Positions 15,580-23,679 of a stretch of 64,000 nucleotides of DNA are shown here, piece after piece. The DNA lies in contig CAMIKG010000018.1 in assembly GCA_946221915.1 (NCBI GenBank), forward strand, positions 11,214-75,213, read 5' to 3'. The notes under the pieces were generated by a model, which was not told the origin of the DNA, searched no databases, and saw nothing but the letters and a program-made list of their open reading frames with translations. The stretch comes from an uncultured Erwinia sp. (GTDB lineage Bacteria > Pseudomonadota > Gammaproteobacteria > Enterobacterales > Enterobacteriaceae). The stretch's first letter is position 1. Each line of letters begins with the position of its first letter. The translations under genes were made by a program, and so were the position numbers.

Positions 15580-17988
15580 TCAGTCAGCTTCCCCTGGCAG
15601 CGGATTCGCCAGCACGAGACAAAACAGCGGCGCTTCACGATAACCATCGGCTGCAGCATGGCGCACCAGCCCTTCTTCGATTAATCCGCCAGCCAGTGTC
15701 CCCGTCAGACCGCAATCCAGTGCCGTGAGCCAGCACTGCATCGCACTCGCGGCGGCATTCTGCAACTGCATGCGGTAACCCGCTGCACCGTAGTCCTGCA
15801 GCGTTTTTTCAAGATCGGCGACCCACACCAGCAACGCCCCTGCCTTATGGAAGGCCAGCTGATTGATGCAATCCACCAGATGTTCGCGGCCAAACCCCGT
15901 GTCGCGCCGGCGCCAGTGCTGACGTTCGGCGCCGCTGCACTGATAAATTCCCGCAGCAAGTTCGCCGCTGGCTTCGGGTAACAGTAACCAGGGCTCCATT
16001 GACAGTGCCGGCATGCCACGCGACCGGCTCTGCGCCAGGCTGGTGTGTGAGATTGCCACCAGCGCGTCCAGTAACGTCTCTTGCAGCGGCGTCTGTGCGT
16101 ATTCATATTCTGCGCGGCGGCGTAGCAATAATGGCGTGAACTTTTCGCCACGGCTGAAGGACGTCAGTAATGCGTGCGCGGCTGGGGCCGCCGTGGGCGA
16201 AGGAAAAGCCGTGTCAGGGCGCGGACGATGACTTACCGCCACCAGGCTGCTGGCGGTTTCATAGCAGGGAACCATCCGTTGTGTCACCGCTTCCTGTAAC
16301 CCCTGCAGATGAAGCACCTGACAGATAATATGAGGATTATCCTGTTCATTGAAGAACAGCAATGCCGCCAGCCATTGCAGATCGATCTGGTGCTCTTCCC
16401 GCAGCGCCCAGCCTGCCGCACTGGCGGACAGCGCGCAGTACTGATTCACCACGCCAGCATCAAGATTAACGATGTTGTAGCTGAAATCGTTGTACTTACC
16501 ACGCACACGATTCAGATTGGCGCTGACAATCAGTGACACCGGCTCTTCTGGCTGCTGAAGCAGTCGTTCCAGCTGCTGCCGGTCAATGCCTTCAACGCTG
16601 ACCAGTTGATGATCTTCACCCAGATAAAACCAGACACCGCAGGGCAATCCCGGCAGCGGCTGGCGGACGATCACAAACAGATCGCATGAGATCAGTTGCC
16701 CGCCGCTCGGGGCGATACGGCGTAATGAACCGTCATCAATCGTTTGATACCCGGTAGCATGACGCAACAGCCAGCCAAGGTTACCCAGCGTCAGCGGCTG
16801 AGTTGCAGCGTACGGTTGTTGCCAGGGCGATAAACAGCGCTCCGCTAACGGGCTGTCAGGCAATTGCAGATGCTGCTGCCCATGCAATCTGACGGGACGT
16901 GACGCATGGCGGTTAAGATTATCAAGGGTAAAATGCATCTGGTGGCTGCGCGGCGGCAGCCAGTCTCGTGGCGGCAAGCGCGTGCCGGTATGGTGCAACC
17001 AGGCCGTAAACGCCGCGCTGTCGGGTTGCAGATAGCGTGAGTTGTTCAGGCCACTCAGTGCCGTGCCGGGTATGCGGGCAATCTTGTACGCGAGGGTATA
17101 TCCCCCTTCGGCCAGATGACTGTGAACCACGACTTTGTTCAGATAGCTTTCAGAGGAGAGCCCGAGAAGCAACTGTGCCAGTTCATGCGCGGCATAGACG
17201 GCACGAAACGCCACTTCGTGGCGATCGCTGGCGGCTGATGGCTGCTCACACTGCGCGCGTGCACACTGATAACTGGCGCTGATACCCGGCAGGGTTAACG
17301 GGCCGACCAGCGTACAGTCGGCGCCAGTCACGCAACTGAAATAGCGAACGCCGGCATGATGCAGCGCATCAACACACGCCTGACGTGACGTATCATCTGC
17401 ACTGCCGTCAAAAATAACCAGTGCATCATCCCAGCAGTGAGACGCGAGTTGCTGTGGTTCGCTGAAGATATCAATACTGGCCACCACCGATTCCAGAGCC
17501 TGCCGCAGGAACGGCTGCACATCATCCGGGCAGACCAGCGCCAGCCTGCGGCTGCGCGCCGATTTCAGCGCGGCGGTACGGTTGGCATACAGGCGAGTAT
17601 TGTCGGCAAACCGCCCGCAATAGCTTGCCAGCGGGCTTTTATCGTCAGCATCCAGCCCTTCGCCCTCTTCCAGAAAACCATAACGAAACAGCAGCGATAA
17701 CATGCCCAGCGCATTATCGCGGCTCAGTAAGGCGTCATCCGCCAGGACCTTTTCCAGCTCGCTGCTGCCATCAAGACGATCCAGAAATGCCGCCAGCGCA
17801 CTCATTCCCTGCGCACAGGTCAGAATCCGTGGCTGGTGAGCGCCATAGACCGCGACCCGTGTGGCGTTCTCCGGAATGAAAATCAGTTCCGGGATCAGTC
17901 TGGGACGTCGCGGCAGTAAGGCAAAAAGATCGCGATGGTGACTAAATTGTGCGCCTGACAGCAGCGTCGACATATGCGTGGCTTTCAT
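15580..17988 (-). CDS. E1-like / tandem SagB-type nitroreductase fusion
   Basis: An 802-aa protein. Residues 1-280 resemble the E1-like (ocin-ThiF) partner of YcaO enzymes: a possible winged-helix leader-binding part at about 28-110 and a VGPLTLPG...YQC block at 228-242 matching GPLVVPG...YTC of the neighbouring 204-aa protein. Residues about 390-580 form a SagB-type FMN dehydrogenase domain (RIAPSGGQL at 424-432, later KYNDFSYNIVNLDAG). Residues about 610-795 form a second nitroreductase-like domain (GYRMQLQNAAASAM). SagB enzymes oxidise thiazolines and oxazolines to azoles. Usual SagB proteins are 200-500 aa, so this is a long fusion. The gene begins one base after the previous stop. Confidence 0.8.
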   Translation of the reverse strand: MKATHMSTLLSGAQFSHHRDLFALLPRRPRLIPELIFIPENATRVAVYGAHQPRILTCAQGMSALAAFLDRLDGSSELEKVLADDALLSRDNALGMLSLLFRYGFLEEGEGLDADDKSPLASYCGRFADNTRLYANRTAALKSARSRRLALVCPDDVQPFLRQALESVVASIDIFSEPQQLASHCWDDALVIFDGSADDTSRQACVDALHHAGVRYFSCVTGADCTLVGPLTLPGISASYQCARAQCEQPSAASDRHEVAFRAVYAAHELAQLLLGLSSESYLNKVVVHSHLAEGGYTLAYKIARIPGTALSGLNNSRYLQPDSAAFTAWLHHTGTRLPPRDWLPPRSHQMHFTLDNLNRHASRPVRLHGQQHLQLPDSPLAERCLSPWQQPYAATQPLTLGNLGWLLRHATGYQTIDDGSLRRIAPSGGQLISCDLFVIVRQPLPGLPCGVWFYLGEDHQLVSVEGIDRQQLERLLQQPEEPVSLIVSANLNRVRGKYNDFSYNIVNLDAGVVNQYCALSASAAGWALREEHQIDLQWLAALLFFNEQDNPHIICQVLHLQGLQEAVTQRMVPCYETASSLVAVSHRPRPDTAFPSPTAAPAAHALLTSFSRGEKFTPLLLRRRAEYEYAQTPLQETLLDALVAISHTSLAQSRSRGMPALSMEPWLLLPEASGELAAGIYQCSGAERQHWRRRDTGFGREHLVDCINQLAFHKAGALLVWVADLEKTLQDYGAAGYRMQLQNAAASAMQCWLTALDCGLTGTLAGGLIEEGLVRHAAADGYREAPLFCLVLANPLPGEAD

Positions 17989-17989
17989 T

Positions 17990-18604
17990 TTACTGCAAGA
18001 CTCCCTTCAAATGTCCGGCCAGCAAGGCAGTGCCCTGCGCCTGCGAGATATGTCGGCTGCCGCGACAATCACATCCGTGCAACGCCACCACATGGCTGCT
18101 GGCAGTGCGATTACTGCTGAAACTGACTGCCGTGAGCTTACCGAACTGATCCTCCGGCAACTGCGCATACTGCGTTAACCGTAAACCGGCCATCATCACC
18201 AGCGCCGGTGTGTAGCCACGTAATGCATTGTGCGGTTGCTGCTCATGGAAGCGTTGCAGGTTGAGGTCCATCATCGCTGTACGTGGCGTTTCCACCAGGC
18301 TAAGCAGACGCTTTGTGGCACAGGTGTAGCAGGCCGTCCTGCCCGGCACCACCAGCGGACCACAGCGCAATAAATGGTCGCTCAGCACCACACAAGCATG
18401 AGGAATACCCGCGCGCAGCAGCTGGCTGGTAAGCTGTTCAAGCTTCAGCGGCGCCCCGCCAGAGAGCACAATCCCGACGAACGGTGTTTCACTGCTCCAG
18501 GGATGATTCAGCGCGTCGGCCAGTGCCAGTTGAGTGAATCCTTGCTGACGGCAGAGATATTCGGCGACTTCATTACCGAATGCCGTATCACTGACAATAA
18601 TCAT
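17990..18604 (-). CDS. E1-like YcaO partner (ocin-ThiF-like) protein
   Basis: A 204-aa truncated E1-like protein. The block CGPLVVPGRTACYTC contains C92 and C95, and GCDC near the C-terminus contains C178 and C180, forming the CxxC plus CxC tetrad that binds structural zinc in this family. Such proteins bind the leader peptide or potentiate the YcaO ATPase during azoline formation. It lies 12 bp after ycaO and 1 bp before the SagB fusion, which carries a second copy of the same motif; the two may have divided leader binding and scaffold functions. Confidence 0.8.
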   Translation of the reverse strand: MIIVSDTAFGNEVAEYLCRQQGFTQLALADALNHPWSSETPFVGIVLSGGAPLKLEQLTSQLLRAGIPHACVVLSDHLLRCGPLVVPGRTACYTCATKRLLSLVETPRTAMMDLNLQRFHEQQPHNALRGYTPALVMMAGLRLTQYAQLPEDQFGKLTAVSFSSNRTASSHVVALHGCDCRGSRHISQAQGTALLAGHLKGVLQ

Positions 18605-18616
18605 GACAACTCTCCT

Positions 18617-19963
18617 TCAGGCAAACGGCTGTGGCCACGGATTAATCGTGACAGCGCTGCCTGTTTGTTCACTCAACTGTTGCTGCTGTTGCAGCAGGCG
18701 CGGATGGCCGAGGTAACGGGCGCGATAGCTGGATGTCATAGGCAGTAGCTCAGGAATCACCGCGCGCACCACGTGCAGGCCAGCATCACGTAATTCATCG
18801 GTGGTCATATCCACCATAACCACATCCATTTTCAGCTGACGAAAACGTTCCACCAGCTGTTTCAGCTGCTCTGCCGGCTGCCGGGGTTGCCCCGCCTGAA
18901 GCTGACTAATTGCCTTTTCGCGGTGGCTGGTGGTCAGGAAATCAAACGCGGGACGTTGCTCCGCTCTGCCCATAAATATGGCGCCATGTTCCAGGGCGAT
19001 AAAATCACGCATATCCTCTGGCACCGGCAACTGATGCTCCAGCACCGAACGTCCCATCGCGCTTTCGCGAATAATTTTGCCGCAGCTCTCCCACGCATCA
19101 AAACCGGTGGAGCAATTGACAAACTGGGCTGAAGTCGGATGCCCCGGGCGCAGCTGCAGCCCGTAAATCGTCGGGACACCAATATCGGTGGTGGCATCAA
19201 AATAGAGTTGTTCCAGCCCACTGTTTGCCAGACGAGAAAACTTATCCTGCAGATGGTCCGGCACCGGCTGATCAAAGCGAATACGCGCCAGCGGCATTTG
19301 CAGCAACCAGGTCAGGGCGATGGCATCGCGCTCTATGACTTCATTTATGGCGGTGACAGTCGCCAGGGTCAGATCGGTATGGGCAGCCACACCGGTCGAT
19401 ATCGGTAACCAGAACAGTTCACTTTCCCAGGGGCGGACATACAGGTGAGACATAATCAGCGGCACTTTGCGCGGACGGTCTTCGGTCAGTGAATACCCTT
19501 CCACCCAGCGCAATGGCAGCGTGTCATCTATCGCTTTCACCGGACAAAGCGGGTCCGCCAGCTCCTGTTCGCTGCAGCGTGGAAGGGAACCGGCAGTCAG
19601 CCCATCAGCACCCAGTTCGCGAAAACTCGCCACGGAAATGTCGCGCGGATGATAGACGCAGGTTGCATAGCGTTCGGCGGCTTCCGCCACGGAACGCACA
19701 ATCGCCATATCGACCTGCTCGTCAGCACCGCAACCGGCCAGTGCAATGGTTTGCAGATCATTGCCCATGTTATCAATGATATGAGGATACGGCATTGACA
19801 GGTTGCCCAGACTGGCAAGCACCGCCGGGAAACGGGGGACGTGTAATTCCTGCGGTTCCAGCGGATAAACGCTCCCCACCACCCCGGTCAGCGGCGAAAC
19901 CAGCGACATAAACGGATATTTCTGGCGCATGGCGGCGGAAACCGCAAAGTTATGATGATGCAT
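18617..19963 (-). CDS. YcaO-domain azoline-forming cyclodehydratase
   Basis: A 448-aa YcaO protein. YcaO enzymes use ATP to phosphorylate the backbone amide and cyclise Cys/Ser/Thr into azolines. The central region carries the ATP-binding segments typical of the family (VRSVAEAAERYA, AINEVIERDAI), and the C-terminus ends NPWPQPFA, the proline-rich tail (PxPxP) seen in azoline-forming YcaOs. The start at MHHHNF is preferred because AAGGTGG precedes it; GTG codons exist 9-12 bp upstream. It overlaps the elimination-domain gene by 14 bp. With four Cys in the core, up to four thiazol(in)es are expected, and more if Ser/Thr are used. Confidence 0.92.
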   Translation of the reverse strand: MHHHNFAVSAAMRQKYPFMSLVSPLTGVVGSVYPLEPQELHVPRFPAVLASLGNLSMPYPHIIDNMGNDLQTIALAGCGADEQVDMAIVRSVAEAAERYATCVYHPRDISVASFRELGADGLTAGSLPRCSEQELADPLCPVKAIDDTLPLRWVEGYSLTEDRPRKVPLIMSHLYVRPWESELFWLPISTGVAAHTDLTLATVTAINEVIERDAIALTWLLQMPLARIRFDQPVPDHLQDKFSRLANSGLEQLYFDATTDIGVPTIYGLQLRPGHPTSAQFVNCSTGFDAWESCGKIIRESAMGRSVLEHQLPVPEDMRDFIALEHGAIFMGRAEQRPAFDFLTTSHREKAISQLQAGQPRQPAEQLKQLVERFRQLKMDVVMVDMTTDELRDAGLHVVRAVIPELLPMTSSYRARYLGHPRLLQQQQQLSEQTGSAVTINPWPQPFA

Positions 19964-20858
19964 GGATTGCACCACCTTCCAGACTTTTACTCAGCAGCAC
20001 CGCCAGCCAGGCTTCATCCAGCGTACTTAAACCAAGGCGGTTGTTCATCAGATGAATAAACTGGAAGGCCAGATTTTCCGCCAGCCCCTCGTTGTAGCGT
20101 TCGCAATGGCGCTCATATTGACGGCGGGTTTGCTCCAGCGCGGATTGCCAGCGTGTCAGCAATTCGGCGCAATGGGCATCCTGACGCAGCTGGGGCGACA
20201 GCAACACCACATTTTCATCAATCAGATCCCAGGCGCGGTCGGTGAAACTGTTTTTCATCATGCCAATATCCGGCGAACCAGCCAGCCAGAAAGTGGCGTA
20301 GCTGTCCAGAAATGCGGTCTGCCGGACGACCGGGATAAACCGCTCCAGCACCGCCAGCATCAGCGGCAAAGCGAAATCTTTGCGTGTGATACCGTGACTG
20401 GATTCCGCCAGCAGGATGGCGCGGGCTATCTCGCTGGAATGATGGAAAAAGGCTTCGGCGATATCGATACCCGTCTCGCCACCGTAAACATCCGTTTCCG
20501 GCTGATACTCTGCACGTTCACAGTGAACCGGCAGATGATGTGCGGGAAAAGACGGCATATCGCGAAAACTCACCAGCGGTGTCCACAGGCTGGCCGGGCG
20601 TTGCGGCAGACGGTTCAGCGCATCATGCAGCGCGGCATAGATACCCGCTTCCTGAGCTTTGTCGTCATTGTCCTGCAACAGAAAACGCACGCGTAAATGC
20701 AGTCCTTTCTCATCGATATAACGCAAAAAGAACCAGGGTGAATCAGCGGCTTGCGCCAGTGCCTGAGTCAGGCCCTCAGCGATCAGAAAGTCCATTCCAT
20801 CGTGGTGGCTACCAATATAAAGCTTATAAAAGTGCCAGGATGCTGACCTGTTTTTCAT
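19950..20858 (-). CDS. SpaB_C / thiopeptide-type elimination domain protein
   Basis: A 302-aa protein of the thiopeptide-type biosynthesis domain (LanB C-terminal) family. Diagnostic stretches are WHFYKLYIG at the N-terminus, FFLRYIDEKGLHLRVRF near residues 43-59, and YGGETGIDIAEAFFHHSS near 125-142. In split LanB systems this protein removes glutamate from glutamylated Ser/Thr to give dehydroamino acids; related proteins carry out the [4+2] pyridine cyclisation of thiopeptides. There is only one such gene here, so a single function, most simply elimination, is expected. Confidence 0.85.
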   Translation of the reverse strand: MKNRSASWHFYKLYIGSHHDGMDFLIAEGLTQALAQAADSPWFFLRYIDEKGLHLRVRFLLQDNDDKAQEAGIYAALHDALNRLPQRPASLWTPLVSFRDMPSFPAHHLPVHCERAEYQPETDVYGGETGIDIAEAFFHHSSEIARAILLAESSHGITRKDFALPLMLAVLERFIPVVRQTAFLDSYATFWLAGSPDIGMMKNSFTDRAWDLIDENVVLLSPQLRQDAHCAELLTRWQSALEQTRRQYERHCERYNEGLAENLAFQFIHLMNNRLGLSTLDEAWLAVLLSKSLEGGAIHASS

Positions 20859-20875
20859 CTTTACGGACCTGTTAT

Positions 20876-21931
20876 TTAGGATTGTTTAGGCTGAAAACGA
20901 AACCATCTGATACCGACAAATAGCGTTATCACGCCCCACACCGCCATGCCGATGCAGTTGGCGATAAAAGGAAATACGCCTTCGCTGCCATTCATGGCGT
21001 AGCGAAGCGCATCCGAGACGAATCCCACTGGGGTAGTCAGAATTAACCATTTGAGCGGCGGAAAAGCGCTGAGATCGAGGAACAACTGCCCGAAACACAT
21101 GCACCAGAAATTGAGCAGCGTCAGCAGAATGGTGGCGACGGTATTGGTGCGGAATAACCCCGCCAGGGCATAACCAAAGCTGACCAGCAACAGCGCGCTA
21201 AGCACCAGCAGCACAATGAACAGCAGTGGCTGTTGCAGGGTAAAGCCAAATATCAGACTGCTGATCGCCATTAACATCGCAATCTGCAGCAGCGAAATGA
21301 CCAGCCGGACGCTTACCTGCGATGCCAGCAAAATCCATCTTGGCAGGGGAATTACCGCATAGTAACGATAAATCCCCTTCTCGCGCGCAGCGACCAGCGG
21401 TGTTGCCGTGCCAAATAAGGCAACCTGCAGCAATGCCAGCGTAAGCAGTGACGGGAAGATGAACGTGAAATAGTTAAACTTTTGATTTTCAAGTGCGACA
21501 AACTGTACTGGCGGCTGCGCGTTTGTCGCCTGATGCGTCAGCGCAGCGGCGACCAGCTGCGCAACGGAGCGCATAGCGTCAGTGGTGGTGATCACGGCGT
21601 GCTGCTGAGCCACATCCCAGCTCACCGCGGCCTGGACCTCATTGTCACGCACCAGCGATTGCGCATCACTTCTGAGCTGGCGCTGAACAACCAGGCCGGG
21701 TGCATTGCGCAACTGCTGCCAGAGCGCCTCTGCTTCAGGCGTATCCCCCACCACACTGACCTGCACGGCAAATTGTTGCTGATTGCTGTTGATGATTTTC
21801 GCCGTGATGCCAAAGGTGAAGATGAAAAAAAGAGGCAAAACAAAAGCAAACAGCGTCGATAATGGATCACGCAGATACTCTTTGGCGCTGGCGCTGAAAA
21901 AACGACGGTAAATCTGCCAGTTATGACTCAT
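20876..21931 (-). CDS. ABC-2 type transporter permease
   Basis: A 351-aa ABC-2 permease: a membrane helix near residues 25-45, an extracytoplasmic domain of about 120 residues, then five further helices (about 155-345) with the typical LVAAREKGIYRYYAVIPLPRW cytoplasmic loop. It follows the cognate ATPase gene by 2 bp. Together they resemble exporters or self-immunity transporters of bacteriocin clusters. This is the first of two transport systems in the operon. Confidence 0.88.
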   Translation of the reverse strand: MSHNWQIYRRFFSASAKEYLRDPLSTLFAFVLPLFFIFTFGITAKIINSNQQQFAVQVSVVGDTPEAEALWQQLRNAPGLVVQRQLRSDAQSLVRDNEVQAAVSWDVAQQHAVITTTDAMRSVAQLVAAALTHQATNAQPPVQFVALENQKFNYFTFIFPSLLTLALLQVALFGTATPLVAAREKGIYRYYAVIPLPRWILLASQVSVRLVISLLQIAMLMAISSLIFGFTLQQPLLFIVLLVLSALLLVSFGYALAGLFRTNTVATILLTLLNFWCMCFGQLFLDLSAFPPLKWLILTTPVGFVSDALRYAMNGSEGVFPFIANCIGMAVWGVITLFVGIRWFRFQPKQS

Positions 21932-21933
21932 GA

Positions 21934-22944
21934 TTAATCCCTTAATGCTTCACCGGTCAGATGAATAAAGACATCTTCAAGCGTATTTTTGCTTACCTGT
22001 AGTTGTACGGGTTCACAGCCCAGACGCTGTGATAACGCAATCACACGTGGCAGCATCTGCGCCAGTTCCCGCGCCGGAATATGTAAGCGACAGAATGCCT
22101 GATCATGCTCATCCGCCTGTTGCGTCGCCCCAGGGAAAGGCGTGATAAATTCGTCTGCCATTGCCTGCGGCACAGAGAAACGAATATGGTGCCCCGGACA
22201 ATAGCGATCGATAAGTTGCTGTGGACTGGCGTTTTCCAGCAATCTGCCGTGATTAATGATTATCACCCGGTCGCATAAAATTTCGGCCTCATCCATTTGA
22301 TGAGTGGCAATCAGGACACCCATTCCAGACTGACGGGCATTATCGACAATATGGCGCCAGATATAGCGGCGGCTTTGTGGATCGAGATCGCCCGTTGGCT
22401 CATCCAGCAACAGGAGTTTTGGCTTACCGGCCAGCGCCAGCGCCAGCGCCAGGCGCCGTTTCTGCCCTCCGGAAAGGCGCGAGAATCGCATTTTGCGTTG
22501 TGCTTCCAGCGCCACCACGTTGAGCAATTCCTCAACAGAAAGCGCGTCGGTATACAGCACCTGATAGAGAGCAAGGATCTCTTCCACGCGCAGCAACGAT
22601 GGCAGACTGAAAAACTGCGGAGCGACACCTAACTGCTGTTTAATTTCATGGTTCAACTCCTGCCCAACATCTTCTTCGAATAATCGAATCAGACCGCTCC
22701 CGAAAGGATGCAATCCCTGCAGGGTTTCCATGAGTGTCGTTTTTCCGGCGCCGTTAGGCCCCACTAACCCGATAATTTCGCCAGGGTTGATATGCAGAGA
22801 GATGTCATGCAAGACCTGCACGTCACCATAAGATTTATTTAGTGATTCAACCTGTAGCAGTGGCTGGCGACTGGTCAAACGCTGATGCAACGCTTGCCTG
22901 TTATCGTCCTGAACAGCCAGAGAGATATCATCCTGCTTAATCAT
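21934..22944 (-). CDS. ABC-2 type transporter ATP-binding protein
   Basis: A 336-aa ATPase with Walker A GPNGAGKTT (62-70), signature LSGGQKRRLALALAL, Walker B LLLLDEPTGDLD and H-loop ATHQMDE. The N-terminal 28 residues and a C-terminal region of about 100 residues extend the core. I place the start at MIKQDDIS; the ribosome binding site there is weak, and an upstream in-frame start at 22989 would lie inside the intercistronic hairpin. It is the first gene after the precursor and pairs with the permease at 20876. Confidence 0.88.
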   Translation of the reverse strand: MIKQDDISLAVQDDNRQALHQRLTSRQPLLQVESLNKSYGDVQVLHDISLHINPGEIIGLVGPNGAGKTTLMETLQGLHPFGSGLIRLFEEDVGQELNHEIKQQLGVAPQFFSLPSLLRVEEILALYQVLYTDALSVEELLNVVALEAQRKMRFSRLSGGQKRRLALALALAGKPKLLLLDEPTGDLDPQSRRYIWRHIVDNARQSGMGVLIATHQMDEAEILCDRVIIINHGRLLENASPQQLIDRYCPGHHIRFSVPQAMADEFITPFPGATQQADEHDQAFCRLHIPARELAQMLPRVIALSQRLGCEPVQLQVSKNTLEDVFIHLTGEALRD

Positions 22945-22978
22945 TAATTTAAAGCCAGAGAGAGTGTGCCGGAAGGTG

Positions 22979-23004
22979 AACCGGTACAATGTTTCGTACC
23001 GGTT
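22979..23004 (-). promoter_or_regulatory. Intercistronic hairpin after the precursor gene
   Basis: Nine-bp perfect arms (AACCGGTAC / GTACCGGTT) with an 8-nt loop, starting 12 bp after the precursor stop. No U-run follows, so it is unlikely to be a full terminator. It is overlapped at its upstream edge by the palindrome TTGCATGCAA (23003-23012). Likely role: mRNA stabilisation or processing that lets the precursor be made in excess over the enzymes. Confidence 0.6.
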
Positions 23005-23016
23005 GCATGCAATGGA

Positions 23017-23259
23017 TTAGCCACCACTACTGGTGATGCTGCCCATGGTACCGATACAGCTTGCTGTCGCGATACAGCCACAACCCGCAGTAGATGCGGT
23101 ACTGACACTACTTCCGGTTGAGGCGCAGTCGCTGGCGAAATGCAGAGTTTCCGGCAATTCTTCGACCAGAAGATCGATACCGCCGGACTGGACTGCGGGG
23201 GAGTCGAGCACAATATCAAAGCGATGGAACTGACTGACCAGAGATGAAAATGTAGTCAT
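23017..23259 (-). CDS. Azole/dehydroamino-acid RiPP precursor peptide (80 aa)
   Basis: First gene of the RiPP operon, with AAGGATG 6 nt before the ATG. Residues 1-44 read as a leader: amphipathic N-terminus (MTTFSSLVSQFHRFDIVL), then the acidic IDLLVEELPETLHF, like leaders of thiopeptide-type precursors. Residues 45-80 form the presumed core: C45, C60, C62 and C68; nine Ser, six Thr, seven Gly, and otherwise Ala, Ile, Val and one Met; no charged or aromatic residue and no Lys anywhere in the peptide. Sub-blocks are CASTGSSVSTASTAG, CGCIATASCIG and TMGSITSSGG. The cleavage site (near S43/D44/C45) is inferred. The composition fits conversion of Cys to thiazoles and of Ser/Thr to Dha/Dhb or oxazoles by the downstream enzymes. 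Confidence 0.85.
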   Translation of the reverse strand: MTTFSSLVSQFHRFDIVLDSPAVQSGGIDLLVEELPETLHFASDCASTGSSVSTASTAGCGCIATASCIGTMGSITSSGG

Positions 23260-23281
23260 AAAACATCCTTATAATTCAGCA

Positions 23282-23300
23282 TTGTTAAATTAATTAACAA
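23282..23300. promoter_or_regulatory. Inverted repeat upstream of the precursor
   Basis: TTGTTAA-ATTAA-TTAACAA, 7-bp perfect arms, located 23-41 bp upstream of the precursor start and near its ribosome binding site. It could be a repressor operator or a 5' UTR hairpin. No dedicated regulator gene is seen in the cluster. Confidence 0.4.
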
Positions 23301-23679
23301 TACTACTGTATCAGAAAGGTAAAGATTTCGTAAGGAAAAAATAATTTTACATAAATTTATTACATAAGCATTAATAATAAATCATTTTCCGCAGCGTGCC
23401 ACCGGCTCGCTGCCCGAGGTGAAGCTGCGTATTACTCCCCTCAGCAGAGCTCATGTCGTGGGCAGGATTACCCTGTCGCAAGCTTCCCCCGTGAGCATCG
23501 TGTGAGCTGTCCGTCATTGTTATCCGTGAACCTAAAAGAGAGGTTGAGTTGCCTGAGAAGGATAATGATGGCAAGCGCGTTGTTAGGTATGACTGATTGA
23601 TTTGATACGGCAAACGCATTAGCCGGGCCGGGAGAAGTTGGTTACCTTAGCCTCCATCGAAAACACGGAGGAAGTACAG
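23301..23679. other. Divergent promoter region between precursor and ahpC
   Basis: About 380 bp between the divergently oriented RiPP operon and ahpC. The left 80 bp are AT-rich and should hold the RiPP promoter. The remainder, nearer ahpC, is of average composition and should hold the ahpC promoter, which is OxyR-controlled in relatives; I could not pick out an OxyR site with confidence. An 82-codon open frame on the minus strand here has no family resemblance. Confidence 0.4.

Noticed and set aside
22944..23219. 91-codon open frame overlapping the precursor
   Set aside because: It is out of frame with the precursor, which has the better start site and the Cys/Ser/Thr-rich core.
23371..23619. 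82-codon open frame upstream of ahpC
   Set aside because: It lies in the divergent promoter region, has no family resemblance, and its composition is not RiPP-precursor-like.
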